A stretch of DNA of 64,000 nt from Pomacea canaliculata (Eukaryota > Mollusca > Gastropoda > Architaenioglossa > Ampullariidae), in contig NC_037595.1 of NCBI RefSeq assembly GCF_003073045.1, positions 5,382,227 to 5,446,226 on the forward strand. The letters run 5' to 3'. Numbering within the stretch: position 1 is the stretch's first letter; each line of letters begins with the position of its first letter. Under the pieces are notes generated by a model. That model worked only from the letters and a program-made list of their open reading frames with translations, had not been told where the DNA came from and ran no database searches. This document shows, piece by piece, positions 34,701 to 46,766 of the stretch. Position numbers and translations under genes: made by a program.

Positions 34701-37700
34701 AAGGATTTCTAGAAGCTTGTGTGCTAAAATTCATTTCTAAAATTAATATCAAAGATGTTAAAATTATCTAATAAATTTACCTTAACTTGTTCCTCTAATT
34801 TTTTGTTAAAAGCTTGCGCATTCTCCAGCTGGTGCTGAGTTTCTTTGGATCGGGCTCTCTCTATTCCCAGTTCATGGCGATGATTCTTCTTCAAGTTCTC
34901 AATATACCGTTCCAGTTCCTTAAACATATGAATTGCATAAATTAATTTCTTCTAAATATACACCTGAAAATGAAAGAATCAAAGAAATAGAAAATGAGAG
35001 AATAAAGTTAAAGTACATGTGATAAGCACAACATAAGCATTTTTAAAAATGGTTTTCTATTCCTTGCTACAATCATTGGCACAAGAGTTCTTACTAGTTA
35101 TGTGCAGGTTTATTGGTAGGAAGTTTCTTATAAAATAAATATAACAGCATCACAGGCCAACATCGAATTCAGCATCAATTTCTCTTGAAATTTGATTATT
35201 CTCAATAATATCTACTGTGAGAGATTTTCCATATATTCCCATATCTTAGTTTAGTTAGTTTATTCCTTGTTGCTCCTTTGAGGAGCATAGGGCTGCAATC
35301 CCATATCTTAACTAGATACAAATAGTTGTTGACAAGAATGACTTCACATGTATTGCTATACATTTGATGAAACAGAGTTAAGTATTCCATATTTTCCAGC
35401 ATCTCTTCTGTGATGTGTAGTGCATAAAAACAACTAGCAAAACAAGCGGAAACTCCATTATAACTCACTTTAATTTTGACATCTTTTTCTTCAATTTTCA
35501 GTTCTGCATCATTCAGATTATTTCTGAGCTCACTTCGCTCAGCCAGTTCCTGCTGGTCAGCTAGATCTTTGTATTTTTTCATGCGTGCTTTTGCTTTCTC
35601 TAGTTCATCTTCTGCATCTCTGAGGTAGCGATCTGTCTTTTCATACTTCTCACGAGTTCGGCGAAGCTGTTCTTTGATTGTTCTCACTTCATTGTTGTGA
35701 GCTTGAATCAACTGAGGGAGCTCATTCTCTCGATCTTCAAACTTTTCTAAAGCTTTCTCCTGCAATTCACAATTTCATGTAATTGTGCATGTGTGGTAAA
35801 CAGCAGTTGTTGGAACTTTTAAAGTATTCTTACCATCTTACACCTAAAATCTGTGCAGTGTCATAATGCAAGACATGGTATAGCATACTGAACTGGAATA
35901 TTAGGAAGAACTAGGGGCTAAGGCTAAGGGAAGATTTTAAAGATTTGAATATATTGAGGGTCCTGCGAACTTTTATACGTACTGTATGCGTTAATACTAA
36001 TTATTTTCACACAAAAGTCTCCTCCAAAGTTAAACAACATAAGTTTTAAGTGTTCAGGCAAGCATCATAACTGCTGCTACAGTTATTATCACATTCTTGG
36101 CTTGCTTTATCTAAATTTTCTCCTACGTGAATACTTCAAACTCCTGTCTTAGAGGATCCACCTGCTTGTGCTGAAGACGCTTGTACAGCTTGTTTTCCTC
36201 GATGATAATCTTCATCTGCCTGCGCAGGTCTTCTACCTCATTTTGCAGATCCTTGATTTTTTGATGGCTTGCTGATAACAGGCGCTTGGTCACCACATCC
36301 TTACCAGAGTCTGATGCTGCTCGACTTTGATTGCCACCTCCAACTCTCCTCCCTCCCCTACCATGACTTTTTCCTTTGCCATAACCTGACCAAAAAAAAA
36401 AAACAAAAAACAGATCGTAATAAAAATGAAGGAAAATTCAGAAAATCTCATAAATAAAGGGAAATATTCTTGTCATGACTTTCATGTTTCACTTTTGAAC
36501 GAAGGCTAACTGTGTAGTAGAAACAAGAGAAGTGCAAGGAGAGCCCGAAATCATGAAAATAACAAACATTAAATCAAATGTAAGAAACAATGAACATCAG
36601 ATAAAAAAAATGTGTAAACAACAAATTTATTCATAAAAACCTGGCTTCGCTATTTTAATTATTCCTCATTTGTGCATGAGTTAATTTCATCTTGTGATGT
36701 CCTACATTGTAACTCTTTTTAAAAAAATTTTCTGACCAAAAGGCAGCTATCTTTTGTTTACCAGAGTGTATGCTGTATTTCTCTCCATACAGGTAAATTG
36801 TTCTGCAAAATCCTTTCCAGGAGGGCGCAAACATCATACTTAAAGTAATCAATGCTTAAAGTTGTAATTGATGAACTGTGCTGAGTATTCTACCTTGGCA
36901 CTTGGAGTGTTGCCACTTCAGCATGTGTGAATGAATTAAGCCAGTAACTGTGCATACTTGAAGTCCCATGCATACATTATAACATTTGAACTAAAGTGTA
37001 GCACTCCACTTAAGCTTAGATAAGTATCAGTTCAACAGAGTTAAATAGTGATACCATTCTGCACAATCTATGACCACAGCAAACACGAGCTACAAGAACT
37101 AAATCATTCTTTAAATTGCTCAAATTACTTTGGGATCAATTCTTAAACGTTTAAATATTAGTGAAAGGCAAGTGCTTAAGTTTGTAAGAAGCCTAATAAT
37201 CATTAACCCCTGTGAAATGATGTGGAGGAAGACAAGCTGTCCCAGAGATTTTAACAAAACTTATTTAGGAGTGGAAGATTTTGCACATTGATATTCAACA
37301 AAGTCAAAACTGATTAGCCCCAGCACAAATTAGGTTCTGAACAAACGTTTTTCTGCTCCTCTTTAAGCAGTACATGGTATAAATATATTATTTTTAACAA
37401 ATTCTCCTTTTGTTAAAGAGACGTGCTTTTTTTTTTTGATATGGTTCGGCATCAGAAGCAAGACCCAAGACATAGTCACATGCCAAGAACCCTGACATCA
37501 GAAGAAAATAGGGATAGAAACATGAAAACATTTATACATGTGACCAGAGTACCTTTTTCTGCAAATAATAAGTGAAACTGCAAAATATTTATATGGTGTC
37601 TGAAAACACCCAATAATTTTAACTAGGGAGTCTAAAAATCCCTTGTACTTTATGGATGGAAAACATGCTGGCAGCCATGGCATACAACAAATATGATAAA

Positions 37701-39174
37701 AACTAACATTTGTGTGTGTATGTGTGTGAGAAAGGGAATGTAGATGTGCAGTTGTGAGTGCATGTGGAAGAATGAGAGAAAAGACCAAAAGAACCTCTGC
37801 ATGTATGTGCACGCACACACACACAGAGGACCAAAACAAGTACAAAGATAAATGCTAAAGGACACAGCAAGAGAATTCAAACACATGGCTAACATTTTAC
37901 TGTTTGGTCAAATATGCAAGTCAAAAAAGCTACATTTACGCAGCAATGAGCAAGAAAGTGTTAAGAGTTAAAGGCTATCCTGTTGTATTCTGAGAGTAAG
38001 AAGCTCCATTATTGAAATCTAACCCACAACTGAAACAATAAAACAGAGATCCTGGCTAGTCAAAACAGAGATGTGCTGATCTTTTAACTGAATTTAAGCT
38101 CAATCCAGACAATTTATTAGTAATTTAGTACTGTATAGTAGTATGGAACATGGCACGCATACACAAGCACACAGGACAGGTACAGGCTGGCGGTGGGGGT
38201 TAATTACTAACCGGGTAACAACACCGTGACCGGAGGAGAGTTGGCGAGTTGACTATTGACAGGATGGAGGTGCAGGGATATGTTTGGAGGGAAGTCGGGT
38301 GTGAAGGTCGGGTGAAGAGAGAGTGGTCAGAATGTGAAGGGACAGTGCAGAGGTGGAAGCACACTTCAGTTTCATCAACAGCGCGAGTGTGTGGTGTGGA
38401 GGTTTCGTCTTACCCAGAACCATCGACTAGCGTTAGGGTAAAAAGAACTTAGAACCCATGAAAGTGTTGTTCTTGGTTCTTGTGGTGAGATTGGGAGAGC
38501 AACCACATCTGCTCTGTTACAACTGCATTATAAATAGATGATTAAAATTCTGACAAATTGCTGAAGCTCCCATAATATTTCACATTTTTTCAAATTTTTT
38601 AGTTGAGTAGACATAGTGGAGAAATGGATGCATGAGGCCAGAAAGACAGGCTGATCAGCTCAATACCAATAGTGCTCAGCGCATTTTTTACAGTTGACCA
38701 AACTGTTGTTAGTTACCTTATACCTTAGATGGTTGGATAAGAGCAGCAAGTAAGAGGAAACTGCCCTCATAAGATGCTGGCCCCATTTTGTGCACTCTCT
38801 AACACCCCAATAACTTAGGCTACAACAGAATAATCAGTAACTCTTTACACTTTCTTGTTCAACCACTGAAGCTTAACAGAAAGATCCACAAGTACTGTGA
38901 AATCAATCAGTGATTACTAGAAGAAAATATGTATACATATATGTGTGCCTTCATGCATAGGTCTCAACACATTTAGAGGATATAGGCAATAATGTGGGAG
39001 ATAAAAACAATGAGAAAGCATTAGAATGTAAGTCTACTCACCTCTGGTTCTTATGGTTGGAAACTGTTTTGGCTTTGCTGGCTGATTATGTTCCTCATCC
39101 ACAACAAAATCCTCACTGTAATTATCATCTTCCTCAGAGTGGTTTACATTGTTGTAATGGTTCTTGGTGGCCAT
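31775..39174 (-). CDS. LCA5: Lebercilin (LCA5), ciliary coiled-coil protein, six coding exons
   Basis: Lebercilin binds the intraflagellar transport machinery at the ciliary base and axoneme; human LCA5 mutations cause Leber congenital amaurosis. Exons are 39174-39042, 36385-36135, 35759-35469, 34918-34781, 34402-34199 and 33117-31775, all in phase. An acidic start (MATKNHYNNVNHSEEDD) precedes the lebercilin coiled coil (about residues 60-290): KRLLSASHQKIKDLQNEVED, EEKALEKFEDRENELPQLIQ, ERYIENLKKNHRHELG and the signature ELRNIYSNRL. A highly charged helix (about 355-540; many RERERRE/KEERER blocks) follows, then a Ser-rich tail. Near 31939-31943 the frame shifts by one base. After the shift it reads FGGGAALVDDDS and ends TAIDNIDDDIEEVIL, a plausible native C-terminus. 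Total is about 786 residues. Introns hold a LINE fragment and a tiny retro-insertion. Confidence 0.92.
33450..34110 (-). mobile_element. LINE reverse-transcriptase fragment in an LCA5 intron
   Basis: The minus-strand frame contains the fingers/palm region of a non-LTR reverse transcriptase: NHKLISYPSKVMLKVIQNCI, KELLAEEQTSFMLGISTVKQ, IFNSCILIEEHLQHQHSLLH and NFVDFIKAFES (motif A region, with the catalytic Asp lost or displaced after IKAFE). This matches the common invertebrate type 'AEEQAGFRAGRSTVEQIFN'. Sequence after motif A is frame-broken. The copy lacks the endonuclease and the 3' part, and lies in the same direction as LCA5 between its last two coding exons. Confidence 0.85.
35237..35310 (-). 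mobile_element. 50-bp retrotransposon 3'-end stub with perfect 12-bp TSD
   Basis: TCCCATATCTTA occurs at 35237-35248 and again at 35299-35310, flanking exactly 50 bp (35249-35298). On the minus strand the insert contains GCAGCCCTATGCTCCTCAAA and ends in an ACTAACTAAAC-type tail. This is what extreme 5' truncation during target-primed reverse transcription leaves. It lies in the LCA5 intron next to exon 35759-35469. Confidence 0.7.
38150..38520. other. GC-rich island inside LCA5 intron 1
   Basis: A block clearly richer in G/C than its surroundings, with GGTGGGGGTTAATTACTAAC, many GTG/GAGG runs and an open frame of 67 codons without family resemblance. It could be an inserted repeat or an internal regulatory island. 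No terminal repeats were recognised. Confidence 0.3.
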
Positions 39175-40336
39175 GGTTGTTGCTCTTTGACCGGGATATG
39201 TGCTATTAGTGCTGTACATTAATCATTGGTTTATTTGGGGGAAAAATCTACTGACTCCACTTTATCAAACCCATCTTTTTATTCTTGAGTCCATTTCCCC
39301 TGATGATCTTAGGCATGTCAGATTTTGCCTGAAAGCACTTTTGGTCCGTAGTATGTACCACATAGGACCTGACATGAAAAAAAGGTGTTGATAGTTGAAC
39401 TTAACAAGAAGAAGTTTTAAAACAAATAAGAAATGGTTCTAATTCACTTATTTCTTTTAAAATTCTTGTTGCATTCAAATATCATTGAATACGGTTGAGC
39501 ATTCAAAGAGTATAAAATAATGTGAGTGAAAAATTAAGGTGGAACTTTTTCTGGCCATTTTCTGCAGTTATGATATATGTTTGCAGTTACACACTGTACA
39601 CCTATAGCTGTGGCTCAGTATGTAACTGCAAATATTTAGCCACTACAAGGAGCTAGACAAAACCAATAATTTAAAACAATAATTTTTATCAACCGTAGAA
39701 TGAATAGCTGCAAGGAGCTCTCTGATACAGTTTTAATGCTGTCCTCTCTTCAATATATGACTGAAGATGTATAATCATAGCCAGTCCAGTATGAAAATAA
39801 CCTGTCCGTGGAAAATTCGGAACACAGAAAGTGTTGCATTCATTAACAGTATCAGTGATGCGTCCAAAAAATATAAAGTCTTGGTTAAAGTGATCAAGTT
39901 CTGAAGTTAATTTAGTAAAGACTCTATCTTTTTTATTACTAAAATATGCCTACCTATTGAGTAAAATCAAACAGTTTCTCATAAGATTGGCGGCTTTCAA
40001 ACCAGAATGAAGTGTAGCATTTCATCATCCCGTCTTATATCCGACAGATGTGCGTGTAAGGAATGAAGAATGAGTCTAATGCGTGATCCACCGGTATGTC
40101 AATTTGTTTACCTGCCCCAGCAACAAGCAACAACTTCCTGTGACCTGTTGGTTACCGCGTGTGCGCGCTGAAGCCTACTACGTCATTGATTCCTGCTGTG
40201 ACGTTGACAGCATCTTCTCTTTCTTTCCATACTTGCGAAGTCTGTTGGCCGTGAACTGATCTTGTTTCGTCCTGCTCAGTTCAGCAGGCATTTTCTGTGT
40301 GTATTTGACGAACATATTAAAAATAGGCAAGCAAAA
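39175..40336. promoter_or_regulatory. Head-to-head interval between LCA5 and SH3BGR-type gene
   Basis: LCA5 starts on the minus strand at 39174 and the SH3BGR-type gene on the plus strand at 40337. The part at 40080-40260 is GC-richer and holds ETS-like CTTCCTG, CRE-half-like TACGTCA and TGACGT, and GCGTGTGCGCGC. This is where a shared promoter would be expected, with an untranslated LCA5 exon between it and 39174. No TATA box was recognised. Confidence 0.4.
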
Positions 40337-43300
40337 ATGACTAAAGGGGTGATTAAAGTTTATTGTACAAGTGTTACCACCAATACAAAGGTAAGTTGTG
40401 ATGACGGTGTACCAGTCGGCTAGTAGCAGACGCTAGTTCCTTAAAAGGAAAAAAGCAAGGTTAGGAACGACTGTGATATGTCAACAAGACCCTAACTTAG
40501 TTTGATAATACATTTTAGAAGGTAACTGTACTAAAAGGTTATTTTTTTTAAATTAATATTTTAAGCGACAGAGAGCAAAATGTCAAACCGCACAGAAAGA
40601 GCGAGCATACAAGTAGAATTCCAAGCATACATCCTACCATAAAGTCATTATTATTTAACGGTCGTATAATTTTGTTTATACCTCAGAAGCATATCGGTCA
40701 TCCATTTTGGTATATTTGTTGAGTTTTTATTAATTTCAAATTTAATTTTAGAAGTACAGTTTTAGTGACATTTTGCAAATCTTGAGGTAGGTTACAGGGG
40801 TAATTTTATGGTACTGCAACCTATCTAAGAAAGGTTAAAAATAATCCAGTTCATTACAAAGATTTTGGAAAATTATGCAATATACAAATATAACTTTATA
40901 TCTTGCTGTACAGAAATGTGGCTGTTTAAAACTTAAAGAAAGAAGATAAGGCATATATGCCCAGTTTCAGTGAGCTTGCTCAGGTCTGTTTAAAAAAATG
41001 AAACATTTGTGTGTAGCCTAATTATCCATTGCTTCAGTTTGTAACTAGTTTATCTCAAGGACTGAATATTAATACACTTTGTCATTCATGAAACAGTGAA
41101 GACCATTGCAAAATATTATTTCAGCTTCGGAAACAACAGCAGCAGGTGATTGATACACTTGAAAGCATGAAAATTCCATTTGAACAAGTGGATATATCTG
41201 ATCCATGCAATGATGAAGCCTTGAAATTTATGAGAGCCAACAGCAAACCAAGAAAAGACAACCAGAGGCCTCTTCCTCCTCAGATTTTTAACGATGAGGA
41301 CTACTGCGGTGTATGCTAGTATAATTTTTTTTTTCTTTACCATGGTGGTGAAAGTAAATGGAATGTCATGTATATGTATGTGTGACAGCTGTTGGGAGGG
41401 GTGAGGGAAGTCCCATGTTTGTTTATGCACAAATAAAAAGCAGAGAATAAAACAATAGTAAAATAACAAATACGGTGGTGTTCTGATATCGTCAGCAAAT
41501 AGAATATTGCAAGCATGCTTCTTTTAGCTTCCCACTAATATATGTGCTTCCTGTGAACATTTGTTGCCCTTCCTATTTGAACTGAATTTGCAGTTAGTAT
41601 AGCCTTTGCCTTTCTCTCTACCTCCCCTTTGTTACCACCTAAACAGCTCATTATTCTGAGTTTAGAATGAGTTAAAGTTGCAATGAAGATGGTTATTGCA
41701 GTTTCAAGAGGCAAAACTATGTTTCAGTTTTGATTTTTCTCTTTCACCCCTAACTGTTGTTAACTTTCTTACCCACAACTGTTGAATGCTTAGCAAAATG
41801 TTTTCCCCTGTTGCCTGTTTAAAATACTTTCTTGTTTGTCACAGGATTTTGATTCCTTTGCTGAAAGTGTGGAGACAGATACTTTTTATGAGTTTCTGAA
41901 ACTGGTGAACCCTAACAAAACATCAAGAGCAGCTGTGGTAATAACAGGAGTGGGTAACAGTTTGTTTGCTTTGAGATTTTTTTTTTAGCACAATTATCAC
42001 TGGTGGAGCTGGAAGGATACAAGTATACAAATATGCTCACACACCACGTTTTTCAAATGCTATCTGAGAGAGTATATTTTTTTTCTTGCCTTGAAAATGT
42101 TGCAGAGCTGTTGGTAATAATATTGAAGATTGGAACAACCAGCCAAATGTTTTTTTTTTTTGCTTTTTTTCTGCTGCATTTTTACACATAGTACCATTCT
42201 TGACCATCATATTCTGACTGTATTATTGCTTAAAATCTTATGTTTTTAAGAATTTTCTCATTGCATTGCTAGGAGGAGGAAGAGGAAAAAGAAAAACAGG
42301 ATGAGGTAATCCATGGTGTGGAGTGTGTACTAACATTTCAGAATATTTTGCTTTATATATAATAAGTCTTTTTTTTCTCTTTTGGCTTTAGGTACCAAAT
42401 GTTTGCTTTAGCTGTTGATTTTAGCAGATTATTTTTGTCTGCTTTTTTTTCAAATGTTGTAACAACTGCTTTATTTGAGCTTTTGATAACCAATGAGATA
42501 TCTTACAAGATGCTTTAAACAATTTTTTCTCTTTTGTTTCTTCTATTTCAGTTCATTATATTTTAATTACTCTGACAGGTTTTGTGTGAAAGTGAGTGTG
42601 TATGTGTATGTGCATGCATGCATTAATATTTGTGTATGCATGAGTGTGTGGGAATTTGATCAAAGAAATTGCAAAGTTTGTGAGATAAAATTTAAATATC
42701 TGTGTTTTATCACACATTATATTAATACTTTCAAAGTGATGTATAAGATGTTGTGAATTTTTATTAATTCTTGGGCTAAACTCTTTATCTAGGGACCACC
42801 AATTTTGTATGGATTTTCATTGTCATAAACAACTGTTATTGTTATGAGGTTAAGTTCCAACCCTAATGAGTTTTGTGCTTTGCTGAAGTTAAAGCATTTT
42901 CCATGCTGTTGTATCGGTGAAAGCATAGTTAATGGCATTCCTTAGTGTCCACATTACCATTTAAGTGTTTTTATTCTCCTGTACACTTAATGTCTATTCA
43001 AGCTTGATGATTGTAAAGGGCTGTAAGCATTTTGTAACATCCCACAGTGATGTAAAAGTTATCTTTCTCTAGCTATAGTTTTGATGTGCAGACCAAAGAA
43101 GAAAGGGGAGAGGAGAAGGAGGAGACAGAAAAGTTAGAAGCAGATAAGGAGATCAGTTCAGAGAAAGAAAAAGAGGATGTTAAACAGGAAGTGGAAAAGA
43201 AAGATGAAGAGAAAAAGGAAAAGGAGAAAGGAGAAAAAGAGGAGGTGGAAGATTCTGCTGCATCTTTTGCCTCAAGGTTTAGAAAGATGAAGGATGAAGA

Positions 43301-44825
43301 AGACGAGCCAGATGAGCTTCTCTTTGAGGAAGAAAAGCCAAAGGAAGAACAAAAGGAAGAGAAGAAAGAAGATGCTGAAGAAAAGAAAGAAGATTCTGCT
43401 GTGTCTTTGGCATCACGTTTCAAAAAGCTGAGAGATTATGAAGAAGAGCCAGAAGAGCTACTGTTTGAAGAAAAGGAAGAAAAGAAAAGTGAAGACAAGG
43501 AACAAGTAGAGGAAAAAAAGAGGATACCACTGCTGCCTTTGCATCCAGATTCAAGAAGATAAGAGACTACGATGACGAATGTGAAGAACTTTTATTTGAA
43601 GAATCTTTAGTTGAAGACAAGAAGGAGGAGGAGAAGAAAGAAGAAGAAAGAAAAAAGGAAGAAGAGGACGACACAGCTTCTTCTTTTGCTGCAAGATTTA
43701 AAAAGCTAAGAGACTTTGAAGATGAACCAGAAGAACTTACGTTGGAACAGTCAGCAAAAGATACTGCAGAGGAGGAACCCACACAGGAAAGAAAGGTAAG
43801 TGAAGATGCTCCAAAAGAAAAGGAAGAAGAGAGAAAACAAGTGGATGAACCAGCTAAGAAAGAGGAAGATCCTGCAGCTGCATTAGCAGCTAGAATGAAA
43901 AAAAGCAGGGGAGAAGAAGAAGATCTTGACATCAGCCACAAGGAGGAAGAGGAAAAGGTGAAATCAGAAGATGAGAGCCTTGGGAAAAAGGAGGAAATGA
44001 TTGAAGTACCCAAAGAAACAGAGGAGAATGCAGAGGTTGTAACTTAGCTGAGGAGGCAAGTTCAGCTGTGAAAGAAGTGAACAAAGAAGAACCAGCGAAA
44101 GAGGAAATAAAAGAAGAACCAGCGAAAGAGAAATAAAAGAAGAACCAGCGAAAGAAGAAATAAAAGAAGAACCAGCGAAAGAGGAAATAAAAGAAGAACC
44201 AGCGAAAGAGGAAATAAAAGAAGAACCAGCGAAAGAGGAAATAAAAGAACCAGCGAAAGAGGAAATAAAAGAAGAACCCAAGCAAGAGACTATGGCAGAG
44301 AGACTGAGAAGACTGCGAACAGAAGAGGAGACTAAGCTGGAAGATAAGAAAGAAGAAGAAACAGAACAAAAGGTGGAGGAGAGCCCTTCCGAGCGTTTGA
44401 GGCGTCGAAGGGCCGAACCCAAGAAGAAGAAGTGGAAGAGAAAAAGGAGCAAGAAAAGAATGAAGAGGAAACTCCTGCTGAGCGCTTAAGGCGCAGGAGG
44501 GCAGCTAAGAGAGGCAGAAGAAACCAAAGTGGAAGAACCAAAAGAAGAGGAGAGCTACACTTCCCGAAGGAGACGCAGAGCGGATGCAGAAAAGGTGGCA
44601 GAAGAGAATAAACCAGAAGACAGCCAAGAAGCAAGGCGGCGCCACAGACAGGAACAGGAAAGCGCTGCTGCGCCCAGTGAACCTGCTGAAGAAGATGACA
44701 GGGAGGCCAGACGCAGACGCCGTCGAGAGGAACGGCAGAAGCAGGAAGCTGAAGCAGCTGCCGAAGAGGAGGAACGAGAGGCTAGGCGCAGGCGCAGGCG
44801 TAACCGTACAGGGGAGGAAGACTGA
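40337..44825 (+). CDS. SH3BGR: SH3BGR-type thioredoxin-fold protein with long modular Glu-rich tail
   Basis: Exons are 40337-40390, 41125-41310, 41845-41937, 42273-42305 and 43092-44825, all phase 0; about 700 residues. Residues 1-110 are the SH3BGR glutaredoxin-like domain: GVIKVYCTSVTTNTKLRKQ, MKIPFEQVDISDPCNDEALK, LPPQIFNDEDYCGDFDSF and TFYEFLKLVNP. LPPQIFN is the family's conserved loop. The last exon is a huge Glu/Lys tail. It holds four copies of a module (ASRFRKMKDEEDEPDELLFE; ASRFKKLRDYEEEPEELLFE; ASRFKKIRDYDDECEELLFE; AARFKKLRDFEDEPEELTLE), a weaker fifth, an EEPAKEEIK minisatellite, and then a series of Arg-rich segments (AERLRRLRTEEE, ERLRRRRAEP, EARRRHRQEQE, EARRRRREERQ) ending RRNRTGEED. 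Five single-base frame changes interrupt this exon (near 43513-43519, 44043, 44129, 44421 and 44507); the flanking frames continue the same protein. Vertebrate SH3BGR also has an acidic tail, but much shorter. Confidence 0.85.
44086..44270 (+). repeat. Coding minisatellite, seven 27-bp units (EEPAKEEIK)
   Basis: Seven consecutive units of GAAGAACCAGCGAAAGAGGA plus AATAAAA start at 44086, 44113, 44139, 44166, 44193, 44220 and 44247. The second unit is one base short, changing the frame; the third has one substitution; the seventh lacks one GAA codon. The array lies in the SH3BGR-type tail. Confidence 0.9.
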
Positions 44826-46766
44826 AGGGAGGTAATGCTTACATTTGAGTGCTGCAACCCTGGGCTTGTGCCTGAAGTGACTTAGCGGTTTAGAGAACAA
44901 GATTGCATGGAGTGACATCCATACGATGAACTGCCAGAACTCACCCAAGCACAAGTTTTCAATTGCTCTGCCTTACACCCAGTGCACATCATATGAGACT
45001 GAGACTGCATGAGGAATGTTAGTCGTCACTTGGCATGCTTAGCCAGTTTAGTATCCCCAGTGTAAGTGTTATTCTCTCTCTCCTGGAATTTCCTTTTGAA
45101 GAAATGCATGGTGTGTTGCCAAGACTGACAGTAGGTAGAAATGTGACTTCAGGATGCATAACTCAAGTAATAATGATATTCATGATCAGAGAAATATTTT
45201 CCCAGCTTGAAAGGTGCAATTTTTGACATGATGCTACTTCAAAGAATGTCTTGTTAACCATTTTACCATGTGATAAAATTTCTATTGTCTGTTTTGTGCT
45301 TACTTGATATATGTCTATATATACACACACATCTATTCTTTTGCTCTTTTGCTTATTATTTCACCATAATTATTAGGCATTGATAAAATTGAGTACTAAT
45401 TTACTAGTATAATAACATGCATGTCTCTTTTTTTTTATTTCATGAATTTTGAGAGAGAAGGATAACACTACATTTGCGATGTCTTTTGAATGTGTGCAGC
45501 TAGAAGACAGTTATTAATGTTGAGTTACTCAGTTTTGATTTTCAGCACTGTAAGGCCTTCAGATGTTTTTATTTTTTTAGCATAGAGTCCTAATGTTAAG
45601 TCCTAAAACTATACTATTTTACATATACAGCTTGATTTTTTTCTTAGAGGTTCATAAAACCTACCATTTTTTTTTTTTTTTGCAACACTGTGCCCCAAAT
45701 TTTTTGAACAGTTAATAAATTAACTATAACATATAAGAATTTAATTCCATTTTAAATTTACATTATTAGATTTTAATATTGTTTCTTGATGCCACTCTTG
45801 TTAACCTTATGTCATGTTTCATGCTTTCAGAACCAGTGTTGACATGAGTTTTGTTAACCATGGTATTTCCAGCTGTTTTAAGTTTGAGTATTTTTATACA
45901 CTTCAATGGCTTAGCAGTTTGACTTTGCCACATTGATAAACAGCTCCACATCAGTCACAAAATTAGTGTCCTTGCTTTCTTGCAAACATTAAAACCAGAA
46001 ATGTGTTTAAATGTGCATGAAAGTTATAAACACTTCAGCAGTTTTTTTTTGTTTTTTTTTAAGGGCTATACACACTTAAAAATTACTGCTAGCTATGTGG
46101 ATGATTGTCAGTGAATCATCAATATTTTTTAATCTATGTTTAAAATTTCTCTACAGTTATCAATATTGCTATCATCACTGTGTAAATTGAAATGTTTCTA
46201 TCAGTACTATTATTACTACCACCAGTAACACAAATCGTTAATGAGTAACAGATTTACATTTAAATCATATTCAAAACAGAAATGAAATGTTGCTACCTGC
46301 AACAGGTAGAAGAACAGCTTGTGGAATATTCGTTGACACTGGTGATTTACTAATTCTGACTTGCTGCAGTGACCAATGACCAGATGACAACCGTAGTTGC
46401 ATGCAGGGCCCAGTGTATTTAAATGATTGCATAGGGTATTATCACATTTATAAGCTTTAGGTGTTTAGGTGTGTTTTAATCCATTTGTAACTAGCATTCA
46501 AAATGCCACTGATATAATAATTTGGGTAACTCCCAGTGTTGTAGGGCATTCTTTTAAGGTATGCAATTTAAGAGTGATTCCTTTTCTTCCTCATAGATTA
46601 CACTACTGACTGTTCAGTTGATTATAGTTTTATGAACTAAAGCATCATTACCGCCTCCTGTTACATAACAAAGATTTATTCCTGGGGGCATGGTTCTAAC
46701 CTGTAGTATCTGGTTATTATTAATCTTGTTTTTGTATTTCAAATACATTCTTGTGTGGTTTTTCAG

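Noticed and set aside
43073-44954. Long Ser/Phe-rich minus-strand open frames
   Set aside because: They are antisense shadows of the Glu/Lys-rich SH3BGR-type exon (GAA/GAG read backwards gives TTC/CTC).
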